Shown here one piece after another: positions 1 to 7,253 of a stretch of 64,000 nucleotides of DNA; the first letter of the stretch is position 1; each line of letters opens with the position of its first letter. Both the position numbers and the translations under genes were made by a program. Origin of the DNA: Centipeda infelix ATCC 43532 (GTDB taxonomy: Bacteria > Bacillota > Negativicutes > Selenomonadales > Selenomonadaceae); NCBI RefSeq assembly GCF_000234095.1, contig NZ_JH376800.1, positions 239,274-303,273 of the forward strand, read 5' to 3'. The notes under the pieces were generated by a model. The model did not search any database, was not told the origin of the DNA, and saw nothing but the letters and a program-made list of their open reading frames with translations.

Positions 1-26
1 CCATTCCGTATGGAATGGCGTTTTTT
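1..26. terminator. hairpin at window edge, probable bidirectional terminator
   Basis: CCATTCC (1-7) pairs with GGAATGG (12-18) around a 4-nt loop. It is followed by CG and six T on the plus strand, and on the minus strand it is preceded by the matching A-run. It lies just past the rpsT stop. The T-run that would serve rpsT lies beyond the window, so bidirectional use is inferred. Confidence 0.6.
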
Positions 27-30
27 ATGC

Positions 31-297
31 TTACTGTGCCAGCGCATTGACCTTCTTGGCAAGACGCGACTTCTTGCGTGCTGCAGCGTTCTTGTGATAG
101 ACATTGTTTGCAGCCGCCTGATCGATGGACTTGTATGCCGCAACGAGGAGGGTTTTCGCCTCGTCTGCGTTGCCGGCAGCAACAGCGTCGTTGACGCTGC
201 GAATGGCGCGGCGGACGCGCGTCTTCTCTGCAACATTGCGTGCACGGCGCTTGGCGTCAGACTTTACACTCAGAATGGATGCCTTGATGTTTGGCAA
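31..297 (-). CDS. rpsT: 30S ribosomal protein S20
   Basis: Small basic primary-binding protein of the 30S subunit that contacts 16S rRNA. The product is about 88 residues, the normal S20 length. It has the typical N-terminal segment PNIKAS and the KRRARN stretch, then an alanine- and lysine-rich helical body ending in KKVNALAQ. A TTG start at 297 is chosen over a GTG at 306: GAGGGGGTG lies 6-7 nt before the TTG but abuts the GTG, and the TTG start gives the usual S20 N-terminus. It is probably transcribed from its own promoter at the end of the upstream P1B-like gene. The family identification is firm; only the start codon is inferred. Confidence 0.95.
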   Translation of the reverse strand: MPNIKASILSVKSDAKRRARNVAEKTRVRRAIRSVNDAVAAGNADEAKTLLVAAYKSIDQAAANNVYHKNAAARKKSRLAKKVNALAQ

Positions 298-332
298 ATG
301 GTTCACCCCCTCAACGAAAAATGTACTGGGTC

Positions 333-361
333 ATTCTATCACACGACATTCTAAAATGCAA
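333..361 (-). promoter_or_regulatory. rpsT promoter
   Basis: On the minus strand, -35 TTGCAT (356-361) and -10 TAGAAT (333-338) are separated by exactly 17 nt. The site sits about 35 nt upstream of the rpsT start and overlaps the last codons of the P1B-like gene, so S20 can be expressed independently of it. Confidence 0.7.
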
Positions 362-1145
362 ATTTTTTTTCGCGCTCGCCGACGGAGCGAAGGCTTGCGG
401 CGTTAAGCAGGAGAATGAGTGCGGATGCTGCATGCCAGAGTGCGCCCGAGACGGGGGTGAGAATGCCTGCCGCAGCGAGCCCGATGCCGATGAATCCGAG
501 CGTGTTGCCGAAGATCTCGTTCTGCTCGATCTTCCCGCGTGTACGGCGTGCCATGCGGATGAGCACGAGGAGCTTGTGCAGATCGTCGCTGAGGATGACC
601 GCATCAGCGGTGGTAGTGCTGCTGCTCAGAGCGATGCGGATGCTGCTGCCGTGTGCCGCGCATTGGTGGAAATGGACCAGTGCGACAGGCGCGGAGGACG
701 CGGATACACGCTCCATATCCGCATCGCTGCGAAGATCCGAGATGCCGGCAACTGCGCCAATGCGCGCTGCTGTCTCTGTGTCATCGTCCGCGCGAAGGGC
801 AGGATGCAGTCCCATGCGGCGCAGGGTTGTGATCATGCGTGGAAAATCAGCGTTGAGATTGTCCGTACGGTTTAGAACGTTGCAGTCAAATACGATCGTT
901 TCCGCACATCCGAGCGTTTTGAGAACATTGCTCGTACGGACGAGGATACTGCGGCGTGCAAGGCTGAGTTCGGCCCCCGCCGCGGCGGTTGATCCCGCGA
1001 GAAGACAGGCGCAGGGGCTGAACGCGATGACGGCGGTCACAGCGCGTACCATCTCACCCGTCCCCCAGTAGATGAGCACGGCAAAGCACAGAAGGGCAGC
1101 AATGCCCATCAGGATTTTTTGAGTTTCCGATGCTTCCAATCTCAT
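351..1145 (-). CDS. shrunken P1B-type ATPase-like membrane protein, catalytic motifs degenerate
   Basis: The 264-residue product aligns by eye with parts of heavy-metal P1B ATPases (CopA/ZntA). A membrane segment carries SPCAC in place of the metal-site CPC motif. It is followed by the usual post-CPC run (AELSLARRSILVRTSNVLK). TIVFDCNVL then stands where the phosphorylation motif DKTGT should be. The C-terminal part (DAVILSDDLHKLL, then RRTRGKIEQNEIFGNTLGFI) matches the end of the P domain and the last two membrane helices. The actuator domain, the nucleotide-binding domain and the GDGxND motif are missing. The family is normally 600-800 residues. The reading frame is intact, with AAGGAGG 9 nt before the ATG. 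It cannot be an ordinary pump; a regulatory, metal-binding or vestigial role is open. It is divergent from a TetR gene. Confidence 0.7.
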   Translation of the reverse strand: MRLEASETQKILMGIAALLCFAVLIYWGTGEMVRAVTAVIAFSPCACLLAGSTAAAGAELSLARRSILVRTSNVLKTLGCAETIVFDCNVLNRTDNLNADFPRMITTLRRMGLHPALRADDDTETAARIGAVAGISDLRSDADMERVSASSAPVALVHFHQCAAHGSSIRIALSSSTTTADAVILSDDLHKLLVLIRMARRTRGKIEQNEIFGNTLGFIGIGLAAAGILTPVSGALWHAASALILLLNAASLRSVGEREKKFAF

Positions 1146-1188
1146 GAGAAAGGCCTCCTTGGAACGACATGATTTTCAAAAGACGAAC

Positions 1189-1217
1189 TTGTTTCAGTTT
1201 TGAACATATAGTACAAT
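1189..1217 (+). promoter_or_regulatory. promoter of the TetR-family gene
   Basis: TTGTTT (1189-1194) and TACAAT (1212-1217) are separated by 17 nt, 101 nt before the TetR start. The spacer contains the TGAACATAT half-site (1201-1209), so a bound protein would block RNA polymerase. Confidence 0.55.
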
Positions 1218-1288
1218 AGACGAAGAAAAAACGTAAGAAACAGTTCGACTTGAATGTCCGTTATTGGACAAAATAAGAAATATGTTCA
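1201..1288. promoter_or_regulatory. candidate operator: inverted TGAACATAT / ATATGTTCA sites and a TGTCC-N6-GGACA palindrome
   Basis: TGAACATAT (1201-1209) lies in the promoter spacer and its exact reverse complement ATATGTTCA at 1280-1288, 31 nt before the TetR start. Between them is TGTCC-gttatt-GGACA (1255-1270). A third, one-mismatch copy TGAACATAC occurs at 1905-1913, just after the TetR gene. The repeats are seen directly; binding by the neighbouring TetR protein is inferred. Confidence 0.45.
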
Positions 1289-1318
1289 AATCGATCGAAT
1301 GGATGGAAGGAAAACGCG

Positions 1319-1891
1319 ATGGAGCGACGCCGTAAAAAGACCAGACAGGCAATCCTTGCTGCATTTCAGGAACTCCTTGCACGCAAACGGTACGAGAATA
1401 TCATTGTGCAGGACATCATCGAGGCAGCGGATGTCGGACGCAGCACGTTTTACACGCACTTCGAGACGAAGGATCTGTTGCTGCGTGCAATGTGCGAGGA
1501 TATGTTTTCCCATGTGCTCGAGGATGTCACGGATGAGGGCAGTCACGATTTCTCTCGTGACCGCGACAACCCTGCGACGATCATCTCGCATATGCTCTAC
1601 CATATGCAGGATCAGCAGAAAAATATTCGCAGCCTCCTGACCTGCGAGAGCCGTGACATCTTTCTCCGCTATTTTCGCGAGAAGCTGGGGGAGACACTGC
1701 GCGCACGCGGGGACGCGCTCCTGCGTGAGCACCGTTTGCCCGAGGACTTTCTCATCCATCACATCACGGGAAGCTTCATGCTGATGGTGGAGTGGTGGAT
1801 GCAGGGCGGCTGCCGCCAGTCACCGAAGGAGATGACGGAGATGTATGCCGCACTTATCACCCCGATCTTTCGCAAGATGAACAATGCATGA
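1319..1891 (+). CDS. TetR/AcrR family transcriptional regulator
   Basis: The 190-residue product has an N-terminal TetR helix-turn-helix at about residues 8-54 (ILAAFQELLARKRYENIIVQ, then AADVGRSTFYTHFETKDLLL, the family signature). A helical C-terminal ligand-binding and dimerisation domain contains FLIHHITGSFMLMVEWWMQG. That C-terminal half resembles the small-molecule-independent or drug-sensing TetR_C types; the ligand cannot be read from sequence. The ATG at 1319 follows GGAAGGA by 8 nt. It is divergent from the P1B-like gene and is flanked by repeated operator-like sites, so it probably regulates itself and perhaps that neighbour. Confidence 0.9.
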   Translation: MERRRKKTRQAILAAFQELLARKRYENIIVQDIIEAADVGRSTFYTHFETKDLLLRAMCEDMFSHVLEDVTDEGSHDFSRDRDNPATIISHMLYHMQDQQKNIRSLLTCESRDIFLRYFREKLGETLRARGDALLREHRLPEDFLIHHITGSFMLMVEWWMQGGCRQSPKEMTEMYAALITPIFRKMNNA

Positions 1892-1951
1892 ATTTGAAAG
1901 GTTTTGAACATACGGCGCATTGTTTTCTGTAAATTTTTCTCTGTCAGCTTC

Positions 1952-1980
1952 TTGATTCGCAGGCAAACATAGAGTACAAT
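1952..1980 (+). promoter_or_regulatory. probable promoter of the glycogen operon
   Basis: TTGATT (1952-1957), a 17-nt spacer and TACAAT (1975-1980) form a good sigma-70/SigA promoter about 290 nt upstream of glgC. No other promoter of similar quality was seen closer to glgC, which implies a long untranslated leader. Confidence 0.6.
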
Positions 1981-2270
1981 AATGGTACAATAAATATAAA
2001 AAATGGGAAGTACAAAAGTCCTTTGTCCTTTTGGTGAGTTTGAAAAAAGACTGAAAACGACGCAGGAACTTGCAGGAAATTTGGCTTGTTTATCGAATTA
2101 ACTAAGTATATTAAAGTAAATATCGGAGGGAAAACACGAAAGAATGAGTGCCACCTCATTGAACTCGGCAGGAATACGGCGAGGCGGATGGGTGTACGGC
2201 AAGCCCAACTGTTTTGCCATTGCATATATGTTGGGGATACCGCCAGGTATCCGTGAGGGGAGAAATACCT
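1981..2270 (+). other. long glgC leader with potential RNA structure
   Basis: There are about 280 nt between the promoter and glgC with no convincing gene. The first half is AT-rich. The second half has local pairings: GGCAA/TTGCC around 2198-2218, and a 7-bp hairpin GGATACC-gcca-GGTATCC (2235-2252) just before the glgC Shine-Dalgarno sequence. A short open frame beginning at 2144 overlaps glgC by about 120 nt and does not look like a real protein. No known riboswitch core was recognised. Confidence 0.4.
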
Positions 2271-3425
2271 ATGAGAAAAACAGAGTGCTTGGCAATGATC
2301 CTGGCAGGCGGACAAGGCAGCCGCCTTGGTGCGCTCACGAAGCGCGTCGCAAAGCCGGCGGTTCCGTTCGGGGGGAAATACCGCATCATTGACTTTCCTC
2401 TCAGCAACTGCGTGAACTCCGGCATCGAAAAGGTCGGTGTTCTGACGCAGTATCGTCCGTTGGAGCTGAACCAGTACCTCGGTTCGGGCAGCGCGTGGGA
2501 TCTCGATAAGCGTGACGGGGGACTTTTCGTCCTGCCGCCCTATGCGCGTGAGAAGGGGGCGGAGTGGTATCGCGGTACGGCAGATGCGATCTACCAGAAC
2601 CTCAACTTCGTCGATATGGCGGATCCCGACTATGTGCTCATCCTCTCGGGCGACCACATCTATACGATGGACTATGCGTGGATGCTTGAGTCGCATAAGA
2701 AAAACAAGGCACAGGCGACGATCGGGGTCTTTGAAGTGCCGTGGGACGAGGCGTCGCGCTTCGGCATTATGAATACGGACGAGAGCGGTCGTATTGTCGA
2801 GTTTGAGGAGAAACCGGCAAAGCCGAAGAGCAATCTTGCTTCAATGGGCATCTACATCTTCAATCGTGACTATCTCGCGGAATACCTTACTGCTGACGCA
2901 AAGAGCGAGACTTCGAGCCATGACTTTGGCAAGGACATCATTCCGAAGATGCTCGCCGATGAGGGGCGACTTTATTCCTATGCCTTTAACGGTTATTGGA
3001 AGGATGTCGGTACGATCGAGAGCCTGTGGCAGGCGAACATGGATCTTCTGCAGGATGAGCCGCCGTTCGAGCTCTCGGGCAAGTGGCGCATCTATTCGTT
3101 CAACCCGTCCATGCCGCCGCAGTTCGTCGGCATGGAGGCAAAGATCACGCGCTCGATGATCAGCGAAGGTACGATGATCCTTGGCACGGTTGAGAACTCC
3201 GTGATCTTCCCGGGCGTACGCGTCGGCAAGGGCGCGGTGGTACGCAACTCGGTTCTCCTTCCTTCAGCGGTCGTCAGTGACGGTGCTGTTGTGGACTATG
3301 CGATTCTCGCGCAGCGTGCTGTGATTGAGGAGGGGGCTCAGGTCGTCGGCGAGCAGACGCAGATTACGGTCATCCCCGAAGGAGAGACGGTGACAGCGGC
3401 TTCGAGCGAGAAGTGCGTCGGCTGA
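2271..3425 (+). CDS. glgC: glucose-1-phosphate adenylyltransferase (ADP-glucose pyrophosphorylase), catalytic subunit
   Basis: Makes ADP-glucose and pyrophosphate from ATP and glucose 1-phosphate, the committed step of bacterial glycogen synthesis. The product is 384 residues. The N-terminal nucleotidyltransferase domain opens with [19 protein letters not shown] and [18 protein letters not shown], which supply the triphosphate-binding loop and activator lysines. [12 protein letters not shown] and [11 protein letters not shown] follow in the sugar-phosphate region. A C-terminal left-handed beta-helix of hexapeptide repeats ends the protein. The ATG at 2271 is preferred over an upstream in-frame ATG at 2214, because GAGGGGAGAA lies just before it and family members begin here. 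First gene of the operon, 25 nt before glgD, with which it probably forms a heterotetramer as in Bacillus and relatives. Confidence 0.97.
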   Translation: MRKTECLAMILAGGQGSRLGALTKRVAKPAVPFGGKYRIIDFPLSNCVNSGIEKVGVLTQYRPLELNQYLGSGSAWDLDKRDGGLFVLPPYAREKGAEWYRGTADAIYQNLNFVDMADPDYVLILSGDHIYTMDYAWMLESHKKNKAQATIGVFEVPWDEASRFGIMNTDESGRIVEFEEKPAKPKSNLASMGIYIFNRDYLAEYLTADAKSETSSHDFGKDIIPKMLADEGRLYSYAFNGYWKDVGTIESLWQANMDLLQDEPPFELSGKWRIYSFNPSMPPQFVGMEAKITRSMISEGTMILGTVENSVIFPGVRVGKGAVVRNSVLLPSAVVSDGAVVDYAILAQRAVIEEGAQVVGEQTQITVIPEGETVTAASSEKCVG

Positions 3426-3450
3426 TCCGAAGAGAATGGAGTGAACTACA

Positions 3451-4557
3451 ATGAACAGCGTGATGGGCCTCATCAATCTGCAGGAGGATAGCAGTCTCAT
3501 TCGTGAGCTTGCAGATCGGCGTGCCGTTGAATCCATTCCCTTCGCCGGACGCTATCGCCTGATTGATTTTTCTCTCTCGAGCATGGTCAACTCCGGTGTT
3601 CACAAGGTGGGCATCATGCTTCCCGACGAGCCGCGTTCGGTGCTCGACCATCTGCGCTCGGGCAAGGATTGGGATCTGGCACGCCGCCATGACGGCCTCT
3701 TCTACCTGCCGGCAGCGCACGATGATGCGCAGCGCCGCAAGGGCGACCTCAAGAATTTCTATTATAATCTTGACTTCATCGAACATGCGTCTTCGCGTTA
3801 TATTCTGCTTGCGAACGGCAGCTTTGTCTACAACATCGACTTCAACAAGGTGCTCCGCTTCCATCAGAATACGGGCGCGGATATTACGCTCGTCTCGCAT
3901 ACGACGGAGGACGAGAACACAGGCAACAACATTGTGCTCGATACAGCGGAGAATGGCCTCGTTCTCGACATCGCAGAGAAACCGGTCGCGTATCAGGGCA
4001 TGAAAGTCTCCATGGGCATCTATCTCATGGATAGGCGCGCATTCGTTGAGATTGTTCGCTATGCCTATGAGCGCGGCGGCATGGATTTCATGCTTGACGG
4101 GATCATCCGACGCTTCGGTGACTACACGATGTTCGCGTACGCGCACGACGGCTACATGGCTCACGTGGACTCCATGTCGACCTACTACCGGGCGAATATG
4201 GAGATCCTCGATCCCAAGGTCTGGCAGGGGCTCTTCATGGGGGAGCGTCCCATCTACACGAAGATCAAGGACGGCGTACCCGTGCAGTACAAGGAGACAG
4301 CGAAGGCCACGAACTCCCTCATTGCAAACGGCTGCATCGTGCGCGGTGAGGTAGAGAACAGCATCCTGTTCCGTGGCGTCAAAGTGGGCAAGGGTGTGAA
4401 GATCCGCAATTCGATCATCATGCAGAAATGCGATATTCAGGATGGCGCGCTTGTCGAAAATGTTATTTGCGACAAGAATGTCACCATCACGGCGGAGAAA
4501 TGGCTGAAGGGAGCTGCAGAGTATCCGCTTGTGATCAAGAAGAATATCACAATCTAA
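3451..4557 (+). CDS. glgD: GlgD, regulatory ADP-glucose pyrophosphorylase-like subunit
   Basis: The 368-residue paralogue of GlgC keeps the nucleotidyltransferase fold (AGRYRLIDFSLSSMVNSG, then the DGLFYLP region) and the C-terminal beta-helix (RGEVENSILFRGVKVGKG). It lacks the GGxGxRL triphosphate loop at its N-terminus (MGLINLQEDSSLI instead). This is the standard GlgD pattern: nearly or wholly inactive alone, but raising the activity of GlgC in the mixed oligomer. It follows glgC by 25 nt with GGAG before the ATG. The family assignment is firm; the regulatory role is from studies of Firmicutes homologues. Confidence 0.95.
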   Translation: MNSVMGLINLQEDSSLIRELADRRAVESIPFAGRYRLIDFSLSSMVNSGVHKVGIMLPDEPRSVLDHLRSGKDWDLARRHDGLFYLPAAHDDAQRRKGDLKNFYYNLDFIEHASSRYILLANGSFVYNIDFNKVLRFHQNTGADITLVSHTTEDENTGNNIVLDTAENGLVLDIAEKPVAYQGMKVSMGIYLMDRRAFVEIVRYAYERGGMDFMLDGIIRRFGDYTMFAYAHDGYMAHVDSMSTYYRANMEILDPKVWQGLFMGERPIYTKIKDGVPVQYKETAKATNSLIANGCIVRGEVENSILFRGVKVGKGVKIRNSIIMQKCDIQDGALVENVICDKNVTITAEKWLKGAAEYPLVIKKNITI

Positions 4558-4592
4558 AGAAATCTGTTTATTTGCCGTTAGCGGTTCCTTCT

Positions 4593-4613
4593 CCGCTCCG
4601 ATTCTCGGAGCGG
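4593..4613 (+). other. intercistronic hairpin between glgD and glgP
   Basis: CCGCTCCGA (4593-4601), loop TTC, TCGGAGCGG (4605-4613) form a perfect 9-bp stem with no T-run after it. It lies in the 167-nt gap before glgP. A role in mRNA processing or stability, rather than termination, is the likelier reading. Confidence 0.4.
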
Positions 4614-4724
4614 GAGGGACTATAACGGCTTCTTGTTTCTGATACTTCTTACGGGGATTTCTGCCGTGTGTAGGAAAAGAAGGTCGGGGGGAGACAAGAG
4701 AAGTTTGGAAAAGGAGTGGACGAT

Positions 4725-7190
4725 TTGGCACAGAAGGATCAGGTCAACCGACCGACAGGGAAAGCTCTCGAGACGATGAAAAAGATCCTCAAGAGCCGTT
4801 TTATCACGACCGCGCATGTGATGTTTGGACGCGAGGTAGAGGAACTGACAGAGGTTGAGATCTACAAGACAATCGCAGCAACCGCCAAGCAGTCCATCTC
4901 GGATAACTGGATCAAGACGAACAAGCAGTATGCCGAGCGCAAGGAGAAGCAGATCTACTACTTCTCCATTGAGTTCCTGCTCGGCAGGCTCTTAAAGTCC
5001 AACCTCATCAATCTCGGCATCGAGGAGGCTCTGAAGGAGGTCCTAGGAGATTTCAAGCTGAACCTCTCGGATGCCTACGAGGTAGAGCCGGACGCGGGCC
5101 TCGGCAACGGCGGCCTCGGCCGTCTCGCCGCCTGTTTCATCGACTCACTCGCAGCGCATCGTTATCCGGGGCACGGCTGCACGATTCGATACCAGTACGG
5201 GCTCTTTGAGCAGAAGATTGTCGGCGGCAACCAGGTTGAGATTCCCGATAACTGGCTCCGCGACGGCTTTGCATGGGAGTACCGCAAACCCGATAAGTCC
5301 GTCGATGTCAAGTTCGGCGGCAACGCCTATATGCGTGACATGGGGAATGGCAAGCTCGAGCTTGTCCATGAGGATCCGATGATCGTCATGGCGGTACCGT
5401 ACGATATGCCGATTGTCGGCTATCACAACGCGACGGTGAATACGCTGCGTATGTGGAATGCCGAGGTCAACCGTGACTTCTCCGACTACGGTATGTTGAC
5501 GCAGGAGCAGATTCAGCAGCGGAATGATTACCGCAGCTTTGTCGAGTCTATTACGCGTTACCTCTATCCGGATGACAGCACATTCGAGGGACGGCGTATG
5601 CGCCTCATCCAGGAGTACTTCTTCGTCTCGGCAGGGGTGCAGAGCATTGTCCGTCACTACAAGAAGACGGGCATGAGCATCTACGATTTCGGCAAGAAGA
5701 TCGGCATCCACATCAACGATACCCATCCCGCGCTCTGTGTCGCGGAGCTCATGCGTATCTTTGTCGATGAGGAGGCACTGACGTGGGAGGACGCGTGGGC
5801 GATCACGCGCGATACGATTGCGTATACGAACCATACGATCATGCCTGAGGCACTTGAGACATGGAGCATTGATATGTTCCGTCCGCTGCTCCCGCGCATC
5901 TACATGATCATTGACGAGATCAACCGCCGTCACCTTGAGGAGGTGCGCCGCCGCTATCCAAACAATGAGGACAAGGTGCGTGCGCTTTCCATCATTCAGG
6001 ACGACGTGATTCACATGGCGCGTCTTTCCATCATCGGCGGACACAGCGTCAACGGTGTGGCGAAGATCCATACGGGTATTTTGAAATCCACGACACTCAA
6101 GGATTTCTATGACTATACGCCGCGCAAGTTCAACAATAAGACCAACGGCATCACGCACCGCCGCTGGCTGATGGGGGCAAACCCCGAGCTCGCGGTTCTG
6201 ATTGACGATGCGCTCGGCAGTCATTCGTGGCATCGCCATCCGGAGAAGATGGATGGACTGTATGACCGTGTCGATGACAGAAACTTCCTTGAGCAGCTTA
6301 TGAAGATCAAGCACTTGCGCCGCGAGGGGCTTGCCCGTTATATCGAGCGGCACAACGGGGTGAAGCTCGACCCGGATTCGATGTTCGACATTCAGGTTAA
6401 GCGCATTCACTCGTACAAACGGCAGCTGATGAACATTCTGCACATCATGTACCGCTACCAGCGTGCTCTCAGCGAGCCGGGGTTCCTAACGCAGCCTGTG
6501 ACCTACTTCTTTGGCGGCAAGGCTGCACCGGGCTACTACATAGCGAAGGAGACGATTCGCCTCATCAACGTGGTTGCGGATCGGATCAACAAGGACAAAC
6601 ACGTCAATGACTTCATGAAGGTCATCTTCATCGAGAATTTCGGTGTTTCCATCGGCGAACTGGTCTATCCCGCAGCGGATGTCAGCGAGCAGATCTCGAC
6701 CGCATCGAAGGAAGCCTCGGGTACGGGCAATATGAAGTTCATGATGAACGGTGCGATCACGCTCGGCACGCTTGACGGTGCAAATGTCGAGATCCGTGAT
6801 GCGGTCGGCAATGAGCACTGTGTCATCTTCGGGCTCAAAGCCGAGGAGGTCATGAACTACTATGCGACGGGGGCGTACTCTGCGTGGGATGAATACAACA
6901 CGAATGAGAAGGTACGCACGGTGATGAACCAGCTCGTCGACGGCACTTACGGAGATTTCCGTTCGCTGTATGACTATTTGCTGCACGCGAACGATGAATT
7001 CTTTATCTTAAAGGACTTCAATGCGTACGACAACGCACGCATCGAGGTCATGCGGCGGTTCAAGGACAAGGAAGGCTGGGCGCGCACGGCGGCAATGAAC
7101 GTCGCGCACTCCGGCGGGTTCTCGTCCGACCGCACGATCGACGAGTATGCACGGGAGATCTGGAACATCCATCCCGTTATTATCTCGTAG
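4725..7190 (+). CDS. glgP: glycogen/maltodextrin phosphorylase
   Basis: Releases glucose 1-phosphate from glycogen non-reducing ends by phosphorolysis with pyridoxal phosphate. The product is about 821 residues, normal for GT35. Landmarks are YFSIEFLLGRLLKSNL near the N-terminus, PDAGLGNGGLGRLAACFIDS, the glucan/phosphate region around QVKRIHSYKRQLMN, and the PLP site EASGTGNMKFMMNGA with the Schiff-base lysine near residue 671. The start is taken as TTG at 4725: AAGGAG (4711-4716) lies 8 nt upstream, whereas the GTG at 4716 overlaps that Shine-Dalgarno. Placing phosphorylase in the same operon as the synthetic genes couples synthesis and breakdown capacity. Confidence 0.95.
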   Translation: MAQKDQVNRPTGKALETMKKILKSRFITTAHVMFGREVEELTEVEIYKTIAATAKQSISDNWIKTNKQYAERKEKQIYYFSIEFLLGRLLKSNLINLGIEEALKEVLGDFKLNLSDAYEVEPDAGLGNGGLGRLAACFIDSLAAHRYPGHGCTIRYQYGLFEQKIVGGNQVEIPDNWLRDGFAWEYRKPDKSVDVKFGGNAYMRDMGNGKLELVHEDPMIVMAVPYDMPIVGYHNATVNTLRMWNAEVNRDFSDYGMLTQEQIQQRNDYRSFVESITRYLYPDDSTFEGRRMRLIQEYFFVSAGVQSIVRHYKKTGMSIYDFGKKIGIHINDTHPALCVAELMRIFVDEEALTWEDAWAITRDTIAYTNHTIMPEALETWSIDMFRPLLPRIYMIIDEINRRHLEEVRRRYPNNEDKVRALSIIQDDVIHMARLSIIGGHSVNGVAKIHTGILKSTTLKDFYDYTPRKFNNKTNGITHRRWLMGANPELAVLIDDALGSHSWHRHPEKMDGLYDRVDDRNFLEQLMKIKHLRREGLARYIERHNGVKLDPDSMFDIQVKRIHSYKRQLMNILHIMYRYQRALSEPGFLTQPVTYFFGGKAAPGYYIAKETIRLINVVADRINKDKHVNDFMKVIFIENFGVSIGELVYPAADVSEQISTASKEASGTGNMKFMMNGAITLGTLDGANVEIRDAVGNEHCVIFGLKAEEVMNYYATGAYSAWDEYNTNEKVRTVMNQLVDGTYGDFRSLYDYLLHANDEFFILKDFNAYDNARIEVMRRFKDKEGWARTAAMNVAHSGGFSSDRTIDEYAREIWNIHPVIIS

Positions 7191-7253
7191 GTATACGAGC
7201 GGAGTACGGTATATATCCGCACTCCTTACGAGGAAAACACAGGAGGGGTTCGT

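Noticed and set aside
1981-2270. known riboswitch (c-di-GMP, cobalamin, glycine, TPP) in the glgC leader
   Set aside because: None of the conserved core strings of these classes could be matched.
2144-2392. 82-codon frame beginning in the glgC leader
   Set aside because: The Shine-Dalgarno is 14 nt away and the frame runs 120 nt into glgC; composition does not look like a protein. A leader peptide role was considered but is unsupported.
3370-4731. 453-codon open frame on the minus strand across glgC/glgD
   Set aside because: It lies antisense to conserved glgD, has a His/Arg-rich composition typical of shadow frames, and has no family resemblance.
5145-6443. 432-codon minus-strand open frame inside glgP
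   Set aside because: Antisense shadow of a highly conserved enzyme; no domain or ribosome site.
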